A stretch of DNA of 64,000 nt, from the NCBI RefSeq assembly GCF_000786205.1, contig NZ_JROH01000003.1, forward strand, positions 1 through 64,000, in the 5' to 3' direction. The position numbers and the translations under genes are program-made. Source of the stretch: Sphingomonas sp. 37zxx (GTDB lineage: Bacteria; Pseudomonadota; Alphaproteobacteria; Sphingomonadales; Sphingomonadaceae). Below the pieces are notes generated by a model. It made no database searches. It was given only the letters and a program-made list of their open reading frames with translations, and had not been told where the DNA came from. Below, one piece after another: positions 57,221 through 64,000 of this stretch. How positions within the stretch are numbered: the first letter of the stretch is position 1; each line of letters begins with the position of its first letter.

Positions 57221-59196
57221 AACGCCTGCCCCAGCGAGACATAGACCGCGACGCGCGGATCGCCCGGCTGCGGGTTGATCGGGGTGCCGACGTCTATCCG
57301 GATCGGGCCGAAGTTCGAATAATAGCGAACGCCGATGCCAGCGCCGTATCGGAAATCGGTGAGTTTGGGCAAAGGCGAGGTATAGATGTTGCCGCCGTCG
57401 AGGAACGGCACGATGCCGAACGCGCCAAACGCCTTCACCCGTGCCTCGATCGAAAATTCGGTCAGGCTGCGACCGCCGATCGGATCGTTATTCTGGTCGC
57501 GCGGGCCGATGTCCTGAAAGCCATAGCCGCGCACCGACGCGCCGCCGCCGGCATAGAAACGCCGCGACGGCGCAACCGCATCGCGCGGCGCGCCGACGAT
57601 CGTCCCCAGCCGCACCCGCCCCGCCATCACGACACGATCGCTCACCGCGCGATAGGTGCTCGCGTCAAGCTGGGTGCGCGTATAGCCAAAGGTCGCGCCG
57701 CTGAACGACAGTTCGGGCGACACCCGCCCCGACAGGCGAAAACCGCTGGTGGGGTTCAACAGATCGTCGCTGCCGTCATAGGCGAGGCTGGTGGGCAATG
57801 CGCCGATGAAATACACCCGCTCCCGCGGCTCGCCGGTCGCCAGAATGACGTCGCGCTCGTTCGAGGCAAGCAGTTCGCCGCCCACCGACCACGTCCACGC
57901 CTTTTGGAAAAAGATGTTGGTCTGCCGCTCCAGGCTGCCCGATAGCTGGAACGTGTCGGCCTGAAACGCATCGCGCTCGAGATGCGCCACCACCGCCTGC
58001 AACGTCAGCACCCGGTCGCGCCCCTGGAAGTTGTTGCGACGAAACACCACGCTGCCCAGTTGCTCGAGCGTACCGAGTACGCCGCGCACCGTCAGCCCGC
58101 CCTCGGGCGGGAACAGGTTGCGGTGAGTCCAGCTCACCGCGGCGCGCGCGCCTTCGCCGGTGCCATAGCCAAGCTCGCCCGCGATCGTGCGCGGCGGGCC
58201 GGGCACGATCCACATGTCGAGATCGACCGTGCCGGGCGCCTCGCCCTTCACTTCCTCGATCCGCACCGCCGAAACGATGCCGGTCTGGATGACCGCCCGG
58301 CGCAGATCCTCGACCGAGTTCGAATCATACACGTCGCCAGGCTTGAAGCGTGCAATGTCGAAAACGTGGCTGGCATCGAACACCTGCTCGTCCGCCATCG
58401 TCACCCGACCAAAGCGAAGCAATTCGCCCGGCTGAACCGCCATCGACAAGGTCGCGGTCTGGGTCGCGTGATCGACCACGACGTGGGGCGCTTCGACCGT
58501 GGCAAAGGGAAAGCCTTCGCGCCCCACCCGTTCGCGCAATGCCGCCTCGGCAGCGGCGATGGCATCGGCATTGACCGGATCGTCGGTATTCACCGCGAAG
58601 CTCTCGCGAAGCTCGGCCTGTTTGGCCCCGGCGGCGGCGAGCCCGGCGACATCGACGCGATCGAGCCGGTACATCGCACCTGGCACCACGTCGAGTGTCA
58701 CCAGCAATTCGCCCGCCGCCGGCTCGACCCGGGTATCGATCCGCGCGTCATAATATCCCCCGGCGCGCAGGACGTCGCTCAACAGCGTGGAGTCGGCGCG
58801 CGCGCGGCGTTCGATCTGCGCGGCGTTGGCGGGGGCGCCGCGATTGGCGCGCAGGATCGACCCTTCATCGAAACGCTGGCGCATCAGATCGGTCCAGACC
58901 CCGTCCATCCCCGCGACCTGATAGCGATAGCGCGCCTCGCCGGTGCCGGCATCGGTCGCGGCGGCATCGGCGCTCGCCGTCTCGCCGGGGGCCAGCGCCA
59001 GGTCGGGCCATTCGATGCCGAGTTCGGGCATCGGCATCAGCGGCGCATCGGGATCGAGCAATTCGTCGGCCTGGGCGTTGGCCGGCGCAGTGTCACCGGA
59101 CGCTCCAACGGTCTGCGCGCGCGACACCACGGGCGACAAAACGAGCAGGCCGGCCAAGGCAGCGCGCCAGCAACGCCGGCGGGGAACGAACGACAT
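57217..59196 (-). CDS. tamA: Outer-membrane assembly protein TamA (BamA/Omp85 family)
   Basis: A 659-aa protein with signal peptide (CWRAALAGLLVLSPVVSRAQ), an acidic linker, POTRA domains (VLRAGGYYDARIDTRVEP; FAVNTDDPVNADAIAAAEAALRERVGREGFPFA is represented) and an Omp85 barrel with RRFYAGGGASVRGYGFQDIGP. The RGY in that segment is the VRGF/Y motif, and the chain ends in YVSLGQAF. Start 59196 is preferred over 59478. It is translationally coupled to tamB. Confidence 0.94.
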   Translation of the reverse strand: MSFVPRRRCWRAALAGLLVLSPVVSRAQTVGASGDTAPANAQADELLDPDAPLMPMPELGIEWPDLALAPGETASADAAATDAGTGEARYRYQVAGMDGVWTDLMRQRFDEGSILRANRGAPANAAQIERRARADSTLLSDVLRAGGYYDARIDTRVEPAAGELLVTLDVVPGAMYRLDRVDVAGLAAAGAKQAELRESFAVNTDDPVNADAIAAAEAALRERVGREGFPFATVEAPHVVVDHATQTATLSMAVQPGELLRFGRVTMADEQVFDASHVFDIARFKPGDVYDSNSVEDLRRAVIQTGIVSAVRIEEVKGEAPGTVDLDMWIVPGPPRTIAGELGYGTGEGARAAVSWTHRNLFPPEGGLTVRGVLGTLEQLGSVVFRRNNFQGRDRVLTLQAVVAHLERDAFQADTFQLSGSLERQTNIFFQKAWTWSVGGELLASNERDVILATGEPRERVYFIGALPTSLAYDGSDDLLNPTSGFRLSGRVSPELSFSGATFGYTRTQLDASTYRAVSDRVVMAGRVRLGTIVGAPRDAVAPSRRFYAGGGASVRGYGFQDIGPRDQNNDPIGGRSLTEFSIEARVKAFGAFGIVPFLDGGNIYTSPLPKLTDFRYGAGIGVRYYSNFGPIRIDVGTPINPQPGDPRVAVYVSLGQAF

Positions 59197-59333
59197 GCCC
59201 CGCCCTAGCCGGTATCGCCCGCCCGCGACAATCGCCCCGACCGGGCAAAGGTGCAGTATGTCGCAACCCTGGGTGCCGATCGGCGGTACCGCGATGGCTG
59301 GCATCCATCCCCGCGACATGGCAAGGCGGCTGC

Positions 59334-59516
59334 ATGACCGATCCCCGTCCCCCCGCGCGCAAGCCGATTGCCGGCGGCGCACCGCTTGCCTTGTGTCTGA
59401 TCGTCGGTGCGGTGGTGGGCGGCCTATATGGCCAGCCGTCGATCGGCCTGCTGATCGGGCTGGGCACCGGGCTGGCAATCGGCCTTGCCATCTGGTGGCG
59501 CGACCGCGAGCGTTAA
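59334..59516 (+). CDS. Small two-helix membrane protein
   Basis: A 60-aa protein: a short polar N-terminus MTDPRPPARKPIAGG, then ALCLIVGAVVGGLYG and IGLLIGLGTGLAIGLAIWW hydrophobic helices and a basic end RDRER. ATG 59334 is the plausible start. Gly-rich helices suggest close packing. It resembles small conserved sphingomonad proteins of unknown function. Divergent from tamA. Confidence 0.65.
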   Translation: MTDPRPPARKPIAGGAPLALCLIVGAVVGGLYGQPSIGLLIGLGTGLAIGLAIWWRDRER

Positions 59517-59550
59517 AGCATGACGGCCTGACGCCTACGCATTTCCTTCG

Positions 59551-59620
59551 TCATTCCCGCGAAGGCGGGAATCCATATGCCATTGCAGTGGTTATGGATT
59601 CCCGCCTTCGCAGGAATGAC
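59551..59620. repeat. 70-bp double-hairpin intergenic repeat (copy C)
   Basis: Third copy of the repeat at 42511-42580; arms tcattcccgcgaaggcggga / tcccgccttcgcaggaatga with one change in the right arm, centre ccattgcagtggtt. It lies between convergent genes. Confidence 0.9.
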
Positions 59621-59642
59621 GAAAACAAGATCGGTCGAAGGA

Positions 59643-60260
59643 CTAAACCAGGCAGCGGCTGACCCATGCCACCCGGCCGATCACCGCGATCGTCGCCGGA
59701 TCGACGTTCCGCCAGCTCGGGCAGGCGGGGTTGTCGCTGATGATGTCCAGCCCATTCCCTGCGCGCCGCAGCCGTTTGACCATCACCACGCCGTCGCGCC
59801 GGATCACATAGACGCCGCCGCGCGCGCTCAGCCGGGCGTCGGCATCGACCAATATCTCGTCGCCGTCGATCAGCGTCGGGGCCATCGAATCGCCCGCCAC
59901 GCGGATCATCGATGCCGCCTGGGCCCGCACCCCCAGCCGATCGAGCAACAGCGGGTCGATCCGCGCCGGCCGCTCGGGCAGGTCGATTTCAACCACGCCG
60001 CCCGGCCCAGCCGATGCGGCGACGTCGAAACGCGGCACCGTCATCAATTCGGCAGGCCCGCCTAGCGCCGCCTCGGCAACCCCCAGGAAATCGGCGATCA
60101 GCCCACGTTCGCGTTCGGGCAACAGCCGCGGCGATCCGCGCGCGACATATTGCTGCACATAGGCGGCATTGCGCCCCAGCACGCGCGACAGCCGCGCCAG
60201 GCTTACCCCGCGCTCCCCGGCGATCCGCGCCAGCGCCGCCCGCTGCTCCTGTGAATCCAT
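59643..60260 (-). CDS. S24-family (LexA/CI-like) transcriptional repressor with serine-peptidase domain
   Basis: A 205-aa protein: an N-terminal HTH-like segment (VSLARLSRVLGRNAAYVQQYVARGSP) and a C-terminal LexA-type domain with Ser in RVAGDSMAPTLIDGDEI and Lys in GVVMVKRLRRAG, the Ser-Lys dyad for self-cleavage. It resembles phage CI-type and SOS-responsive repressors, yet no phage genes surround it. A perfect palindrome (60278-60289) 18 bp upstream of its start is a likely operator. Confidence 0.85.
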   Translation of the reverse strand: MDSQEQRAALARIAGERGVSLARLSRVLGRNAAYVQQYVARGSPRLLPERERGLIADFLGVAEAALGGPAELMTVPRFDVAASAGPGGVVEIDLPERPARIDPLLLDRLGVRAQAASMIRVAGDSMAPTLIDGDEILVDADARLSARGGVYVIRRDGVVMVKRLRRAGNGLDIISDNPACPSWRNVDPATIAVIGRVAWVSRCLV

Positions 60261-60277
60261 ATATCGTCCATAGTCGC

Positions 60278-60305
60278 AGGAAATTTCCTAGACAAGTTGG
60301 AAATT
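60278..60305. promoter_or_regulatory. Probable S24-repressor operator region
   Basis: A perfect 12-bp palindrome aggaaatttcct (60278-60289) and a second half-site ggaaatt (60299-60305) lie between divergent genes. Read across them, tttcc-N10-ggaaa also forms an inverted repeat. This fits a dimeric repressor controlling its own gene and the small gene at 60352. Confidence 0.6.
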
Positions 60306-60351
60306 GCGGAACAGACAAGGAACATTGATTCGCCGGAAGGAGCAACAATGG

Positions 60352-60531
60352 ATGAACCTGCTATCCCGTATCGAACGGTTCCTGCACCGCAGCGCCATGC
60401 CGCAGACGCTGTTCGGCCGCCATGTTGCGAAGGATCCCAGGCTGGTGGGCGATTTGCGAAACGGTCGCCAGCCGGGCCAGCGCATGTGCGAACGGATCGA
60501 GGCGTTCCTGGCCGAGCGCGAGCACGATTGA
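60352..60531 (+). CDS. Small basic protein of unknown function
   Basis: A 59-aa protein starting MNLLSRIERFLHRSAMPQTLFGRHVAKDP. ATG 60352 has aaggag 9 bp upstream. The segment MPQTLFGRHVAKDPRLVGDLRNGRQP reads like a minimal HTH (as in small transcriptional regulators of alphaproteobacteria), but this is tentative. Divergent from the S24 repressor; overlaps the next gene (TGATGG). Confidence 0.65.
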   Translation: MNLLSRIERFLHRSAMPQTLFGRHVAKDPRLVGDLRNGRQPGQRMCERIEAFLAEREHD

Positions 60532-60839
60532 TGGCGCGCGGACCCGATGCCGCAACCTTGCTCGAACGCGCGCTGGCGGCGCAGCTTTCGGCCTTTCAGG
60601 GCGCGATCGTCGCTTCGGCTTGCGAACGCTGGGCCAGCGCCACCTTTGTCGGCGCGCGGCATAGGCTGGAGTTTGTCGGCGACGATGGTGCGACGGCGCG
60701 GGCATGGCTGGCCGCACTGCCCGAGGCCGACTGGTCGCTGCGCGGACATCTGGTCGCCGATGTCCAATTGATCGATCGCAGCGTTCGCGATCACCGGATC
60801 GCCGCGACGGTCGAGATATTGACGGTGGAGGTCGAGTAA
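60531..60839 (+). CDS. Small protein of unknown function
   Basis: A 102-aa protein (MARGPDAATLLERALAAQLSAFQGAIVASACERWASATF... ends TVEILTVEVE). It has alternating helical and beta sequence and no membrane segment. ATG 60531 overlaps the previous stop by one base, so the two are translationally coupled. No family recognised. Confidence 0.6.
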   Translation: MARGPDAATLLERALAAQLSAFQGAIVASACERWASATFVGARHRLEFVGDDGATARAWLAALPEADWSLRGHLVADVQLIDRSVRDHRIAATVEILTVEVE

Positions 60840-60842
60840 CGC

Positions 60843-61610
60843 CTATCCCTGCGCCACAAATCGCCGCAGCGTCGACAATGCGTCCTCAAGCCCCTCGGCA
60901 TCGGGCCGTTCGCTCATGGCAGGGCCATTGCGGCGGCGGACGATCCCGCGTTCGAGCCGATCGAGCAGCGAATGAATCGTCGCGTCGGTCTCGGGCGCGG
61001 CCATCGGCTCGGCGTCGGGGGCGGCGCGCAGCGGAAAGGGAAACGGCTCGGGGCGGCTGGCAGGAGTCAGTTCAAAGGTTTCGATCCGCGCCGGCTCGGG
61101 GACCAGCACGGGCCTGCGATGCAGCGGCGTCACCGTCGCGCTGGGGGTGGCGGGCACCGGCGGGATCGCAGCCGGGTCGAACGCCGCCAATGGCACGTCC
61201 AGATCGCGCGGCAGATCGGTTTCGATCACCAATACCGGCGCTTCCGCCGCCTCGTCCTTCCTGGCGGTCACGTCCAGAAACGGCGTGCCCAGATCGCGCG
61301 CCGCCATCACCGGTTCGCGCGCGGGCGCGTCGGGATGCGCGTCTGCGCGGCGAAGGGTCCGCGCCGGCCGACGTGGCACCAGCACCCGCAGCGCCGCCGC
61401 CCAGGTGGCCCCGCCCGCGATCACCGCCGCGACCAGCATCAGCGCCAGCCGGGCAGTGTTGCCCAGCGGCGGCTCGGCAGCCGCCACCAGCGACGGCAGC
61501 CCGCTGTCGAGGATCAGCGCCTCGATCCGCCATGTCGGCACGATCGCGACGGCGGCGGCAGCGGCGAGGCCGACGATCCCGGCGGCGATGGGGGCTAGCG
61601 GCAGGTTCAT
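60843..61610 (-). CDS. Membrane protein of unknown function with long Pro-rich cytoplasmic tail
   Basis: A 255-aa protein with two N-terminal hydrophobic helices (APIAAGIVGLAAAAAVAIVP; LALMLVAAVIAGGATWAAAL) and a long Pro/Ala-rich, charged tail (about residues 90-255) ending in a helical segment. Start 61610 overlaps the glycosyltransferase stop (ATGA) and is preferred over 61637. It may belong with the polysaccharide genes. Convergent with 60531. Confidence 0.65.
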   Translation of the reverse strand: MNLPLAPIAAGIVGLAAAAAVAIVPTWRIEALILDSGLPSLVAAAEPPLGNTARLALMLVAAVIAGGATWAAALRVLVPRRPARTLRRADAHPDAPAREPVMAARDLGTPFLDVTARKDEAAEAPVLVIETDLPRDLDVPLAAFDPAAIPPVPATPSATVTPLHRRPVLVPEPARIETFELTPASRPEPFPFPLRAAPDAEPMAAPETDATIHSLLDRLERGIVRRRNGPAMSERPDAEGLEDALSTLRRFVAQG

Positions 61611-62848
61611 GCGTTGACTCGTGGTAAGCGCGACCATGATGGATCCGTTCGTGCTGCTGCAATAAGCTCTTTATACACCGGTTGATACCGGGAAACATTT
61701 GACGACCAGTTACGCTCACGCTCGACAAAGGCGCGGGCGGTGGCGCGGCGATTCTCCCATCCGGCGCGGTTGGCGAACAGATCGGCCAGCGCGCGCGCGA
61801 TGGCGGCGGGATCGTCGGGCGCGAACAGCGTGCCCGTCACACCATCGGCGATCAGTTCGCGATGGCCGCCGACGTCGGAAGCGGCAACCAGCTTCCCCTG
61901 CGCCATCGCCTCCAGCGGTTTGAGCGGCGTGACCAGATCGGTGAGCCGCATCCGCTTACGCGGATAGGCCAGCACATCGATCACGCTGTAATAGCGCTCT
62001 ACTTCGGCATGCGGCACCCGCCCGACGAAATCGATATGCGATGCCACCGGCGAAGCGGCGGCGGCGGCGCGCAACTCGGCATCGACCGGGCCGCCGCCGA
62101 CCAGTACCAGCCGCGCATTGGGCCGGGCCGCGACCAGCGCCGGCATCGCCGCGATCAGATCGCCCAGCCCTTCATAATCGTAAAAGCTGCCGACATAGCC
62201 GACGACATCGGCCCCGTTCAGCCCGCGCTCCGCCGCCAGCGCCGTGTCGCGCGGCAAGGGCGTGCCGAACATCCCCATGTCGACGCCGTTGGGCGATACC
62301 ATGATCCGCGCGGGATCGACGCCGCGCCCGATCAGATCGGCGCGCAGCCCTTCACAGATCACCGCGACTCGATCGACCCGCTTTACCGCATGGCTTTCGG
62401 CCCAGCGCGTCAGCCGATAGCGCGCCGAACCCTCGCGCCCGGTGCCGTTGCCGACCGCCGCATCCTCCCAAAAGGCGCGGATTTCATACAGGCACGGCAG
62501 CGTGCGCGCGCGCGCCACCTTCAGCATCGCCAGCGCGTTGAGCACCGGCGAATGGGCATGCAGGATGTCGGGCCGGAAATCGTCGACCACCGAATCGATC
62601 TTGCGGGCAAAGGCTTCGATCTCGCGCCATTCGCCGATCGGGCTCGGTGCCGCCTTGGGTGGCACGGTGCGATGAAAGGTCAGGCCGTCGATCAGCTCGG
62701 CCGCGCCGTCACTAGCGCCGTGGCGTGGCCCGGTAACCCCTTCGACCGTCCAGCCAAGCGCCATCTGCGCCTTCAATATCGCGCGACTGCGAAACGTATA
62801 GCCGCTGTGCAACGGCAGGCTGTGATCAAAGATATGCAAGATCCGCAT
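61607..62848 (-). CDS. GT4-family glycosyltransferase, exosortase-A-associated type
   Basis: A 413-aa glycosyltransferase: MRILHIFDHSLPLHSGYTFRSRAILKAQ, LHAHSPVLNALAMLKVA, VAVICEGLRADLIGRGVD, VVGYVGSFYDYEGLGDLIAAMPAL and PLKPLEAMAQGKLVAASDVGGHREL (donor-sugar E-x7-E region). The N-terminal pattern resembles the exosortase-A-system-associated GT4 group found in EPS loci with PEP-CTERM sorting. Transfers a sugar to a polysaccharide or lipid-linked acceptor, identity unknown. Confidence 0.87.
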   Translation of the reverse strand: MRILHIFDHSLPLHSGYTFRSRAILKAQMALGWTVEGVTGPRHGASDGAAELIDGLTFHRTVPPKAAPSPIGEWREIEAFARKIDSVVDDFRPDILHAHSPVLNALAMLKVARARTLPCLYEIRAFWEDAAVGNGTGREGSARYRLTRWAESHAVKRVDRVAVICEGLRADLIGRGVDPARIMVSPNGVDMGMFGTPLPRDTALAAERGLNGADVVGYVGSFYDYEGLGDLIAAMPALVAARPNARLVLVGGGPVDAELRAAAAASPVASHIDFVGRVPHAEVERYYSVIDVLAYPRKRMRLTDLVTPLKPLEAMAQGKLVAASDVGGHRELIADGVTGTLFAPDDPAAIARALADLFANRAGWENRRATARAFVERERNWSSNVSRYQPVYKELIAAARTDPSWSRLPRVNA

Positions 62849-62937
62849 GGCGACGCTGTGCCACGCGAGTGTTTAACGCCGCGTCAACCGCATGGCGGTA
62901 ACGCTCATGGCGAACGGGAAGCCAACGGAGCGGGCGA

Positions 62938-63093
62938 ATGATCGACAATTTCTCGCTTGGCCTGACCCACGGGTTGATGCTGCTGGCCGCCTGGCTGCTG
63001 CTGCGCCGCCCCGACCTCGACCGTGAAGGGGATGGCTCACCCAAGGGCTTTGCCGCCAAGCTGCGCCCCGGTCGCAAGCGCCGTGACGGCTGA
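62938..63093 (+). CDS. Small membrane protein preceding the acyltransferase
   Basis: A 51-aa protein: MIDNFSLGLTHGLMLLAAWLLLRRPDLDREG..., one hydrophobic helix, then a basic tail (KLRPGRKRRDG). ATG 62938 is the plausible start. Its 3' end overlaps the acyltransferase GTG by 11 bp. Too short for a family assignment. Confidence 0.6.
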   Translation: MIDNFSLGLTHGLMLLAAWLLLRRPDLDREGDGSPKGFAAKLRPGRKRRDG

Positions 63094-64000
63094 AGCAACG
63101 ATCCCAAACCCCGCCGCCGCCGCCCCGCGCGGCGAACTACGCGCACTCACCAGTATGCGCGGGATCGCGGCGTGGTTCGTCGTTTTCTACCATATCCGCG
63201 AATCGGTGGCGGGGCTTGGCGGCTGGCCGCTGGCGATCGTCGCGCATGGCTATCTCGCGGTCGATTTCTTCTTCCTGCTGTCGGGCTTCGTGCTGTGGCT
63301 CAGCTATGCCGATCGGCTGCGCGCCGGCGGCTGGCACGCAGTGCCGGGGTTTCTTCGCCGCCGATTCGCGCGAATCTGGCCGCTGCATGCGGTCGTGCTG
63401 ACCGGCGGCGTCGCGCTGGCGCTGTTGCTTGCGGCGACGGGGCGGCATGATCCGGTCGATTTCCCCTTTGCGCAACTGCCGCTGCATTATCTGTTGGTGC
63501 AGAATTGGGGCTTCACCCGCGCGCTGGCCTGGAACGACCCCGCCTGGTCGATCTCGGTCGAATCGGCTGCGTATCTGCTGTTCCCGCTGCTGGCGTTCGC
63601 GATCGATTGGCGGCGGCTGCCGACATGGGCGCTGCTCGCGGCGATCACCGCGTTGCTGGCGGCGCTGCACGCGGTTTTCAATGCTGCGGGGGAGGCGTCG
63701 CTCAACGCCGATATTCCCCGCTTCGGCCTGCTGCGCTGTTTGATCGAGTTCAGCGTCGGCACGATCATCTGCGCGCTGTGGCTGCGATGGCGCGGATCGC
63801 CGCTTGCGGTGCTGGCTGCCGCAGGACTGGCCATTGCCGCTACCGTCGCCGCTGCATCGGGCTGGGCAGCCGAAACCCTGGCAATGCCCGCAGCCTTCGC
63901 CGCCGCGCTGCTCGCGCTGGCGCTCTCCTCCGGCCCGCGCAACCCGCTGGGGGCGTCACCGCTGCACTGGCTCGGCGAGGTCAGCTATGCGACCTATCTG
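63083..64000 (+). CDS. Acyltransferase family 3 membrane protein (partial, 3' end outside window)
   Basis: Inner-membrane O-acyltransferase that modifies sugars on exopolysaccharide or lipids. GTG 63083 gives MTAEATIPNPAAAAPRGELRALTSMRGIAAWFVVFYHIRES; the RGIAAWFVVFYH block contains the conserved acyltransferase-3 His. HGYLAVDFFFLLSGFVLWLSYADRL and FLRRRFARIWPLHAVVL follow, with further transmembrane helices to the window end (306 codons visible). The context with a glycosyltransferase suggests polysaccharide acylation. Confidence 0.88.
   Translation, partial: MTAEATIPNPAAAAPRGELRALTSMRGIAAWFVVFYHIRESVAGLGGWPLAIVAHGYLAVDFFFLLSGFVLWLSYADRLRAGGWHAVPGFLRRRFARIWPLHAVVLTGGVALALLLAATGRHDPVDFPFAQLPLHYLLVQNWGFTRALAWNDPAWSISVESAAYLLFPLLAFAIDWRRLPTWALLAAITALLAALHAVFNAAGEASLNADIPRFGLLRCLIEFSVGTIICALWLRWRGSPLAVLAAAGLAIAATVAAASGWAAETLAMPAAFAAALLALALSSGPRNPLGASPLHWLGEVSYATYL

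Noticed and set aside
57982-59208. 408-codon plus-strand open frame
   Set aside because: It is antisense to tamA, whose signal peptide, POTRA and barrel motifs are clear.

Overview
The window looks like a chromosomal segment of a sphingomonad alphaproteobacterium (Sphingomonas or a close relative). It is GC-rich almost throughout and carries two large TonB-dependent receptors, a ferulate locus arranged ferC-ferB-ferA, a sucrose locus with a LacI regulator, receptor and amylosucrase, a TamA/TamB pair, and many short palindromic repeats of the kind scattered through sphingomonad genomes. This placement rests on gene content only.

Layout. 1-8009: translation and housekeeping genes (glyS partial, glyQ, a TraB/GumN protein, rplY, pth, a putative 2OG-Fe(II) oxygenase, ychF). 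glyS carries in-frame palindromic repeat insertions. 7999-15603 (minus strand): a LacI-controlled sucrose locus of regulator, TonB receptor, amylosucrase, fructokinase and MFS permease. The last three genes are coupled by ATGA overlaps, and two copies of one palindrome lie before the receptor gene. 15723-16545: a GST and tRNA-Gly(CCC). 16546-17381: a gene-free AT-rich stretch that looks like an island boundary.

17382-30374 (plus strand) is the most unusual part: a compact nine-gene operon encoding a MetRS-like protein, a C-A-T NRPS, an amino-acid N-hydroxylase, a gamma-glutamylcyclotransferase-like/cupin fusion, a Tat-type GMC oxidoreductase, an EctB-like aminotransferase, a DAO-type FAD oxidase, a binding-protein-like protein and a phosphopantetheinyl transferase. 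N-hydroxylase + cupin + MetRS-like protein is the signature of bacterial hydrazine (N-N bond) synthetases. I infer an N-N-bond-containing nonribosomal product made by a variant in which the cupin and MetRS parts are separate and the cupin has a new partner domain.

30625-32547: a LuxR-type regulator with a C-terminal membrane anchor and three small unknown genes. 32559-42448: hydroxycinnamate (ferulate) catabolism under a MarR regulator with matching operators, plus an aldehyde dehydrogenase, AraC regulator, TonB receptor and alcohol dehydrogenase. 42612-53011: DUF6481-like protein, CinA-like protein, map, glnB-glnA with a sigma54-like promoter, M20 peptidase, quinone oxidoreductase, aldehyde dehydrogenase and a SLC13-type transporter. 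53039-59196: tamB/tamA. 59334-64000: small proteins, an S24 repressor with a likely operator, an exosortase-associated-type glycosyltransferase and an acyltransferase cut by the window end. No transposase, prophage structural gene, CRISPR array or rRNA was seen.
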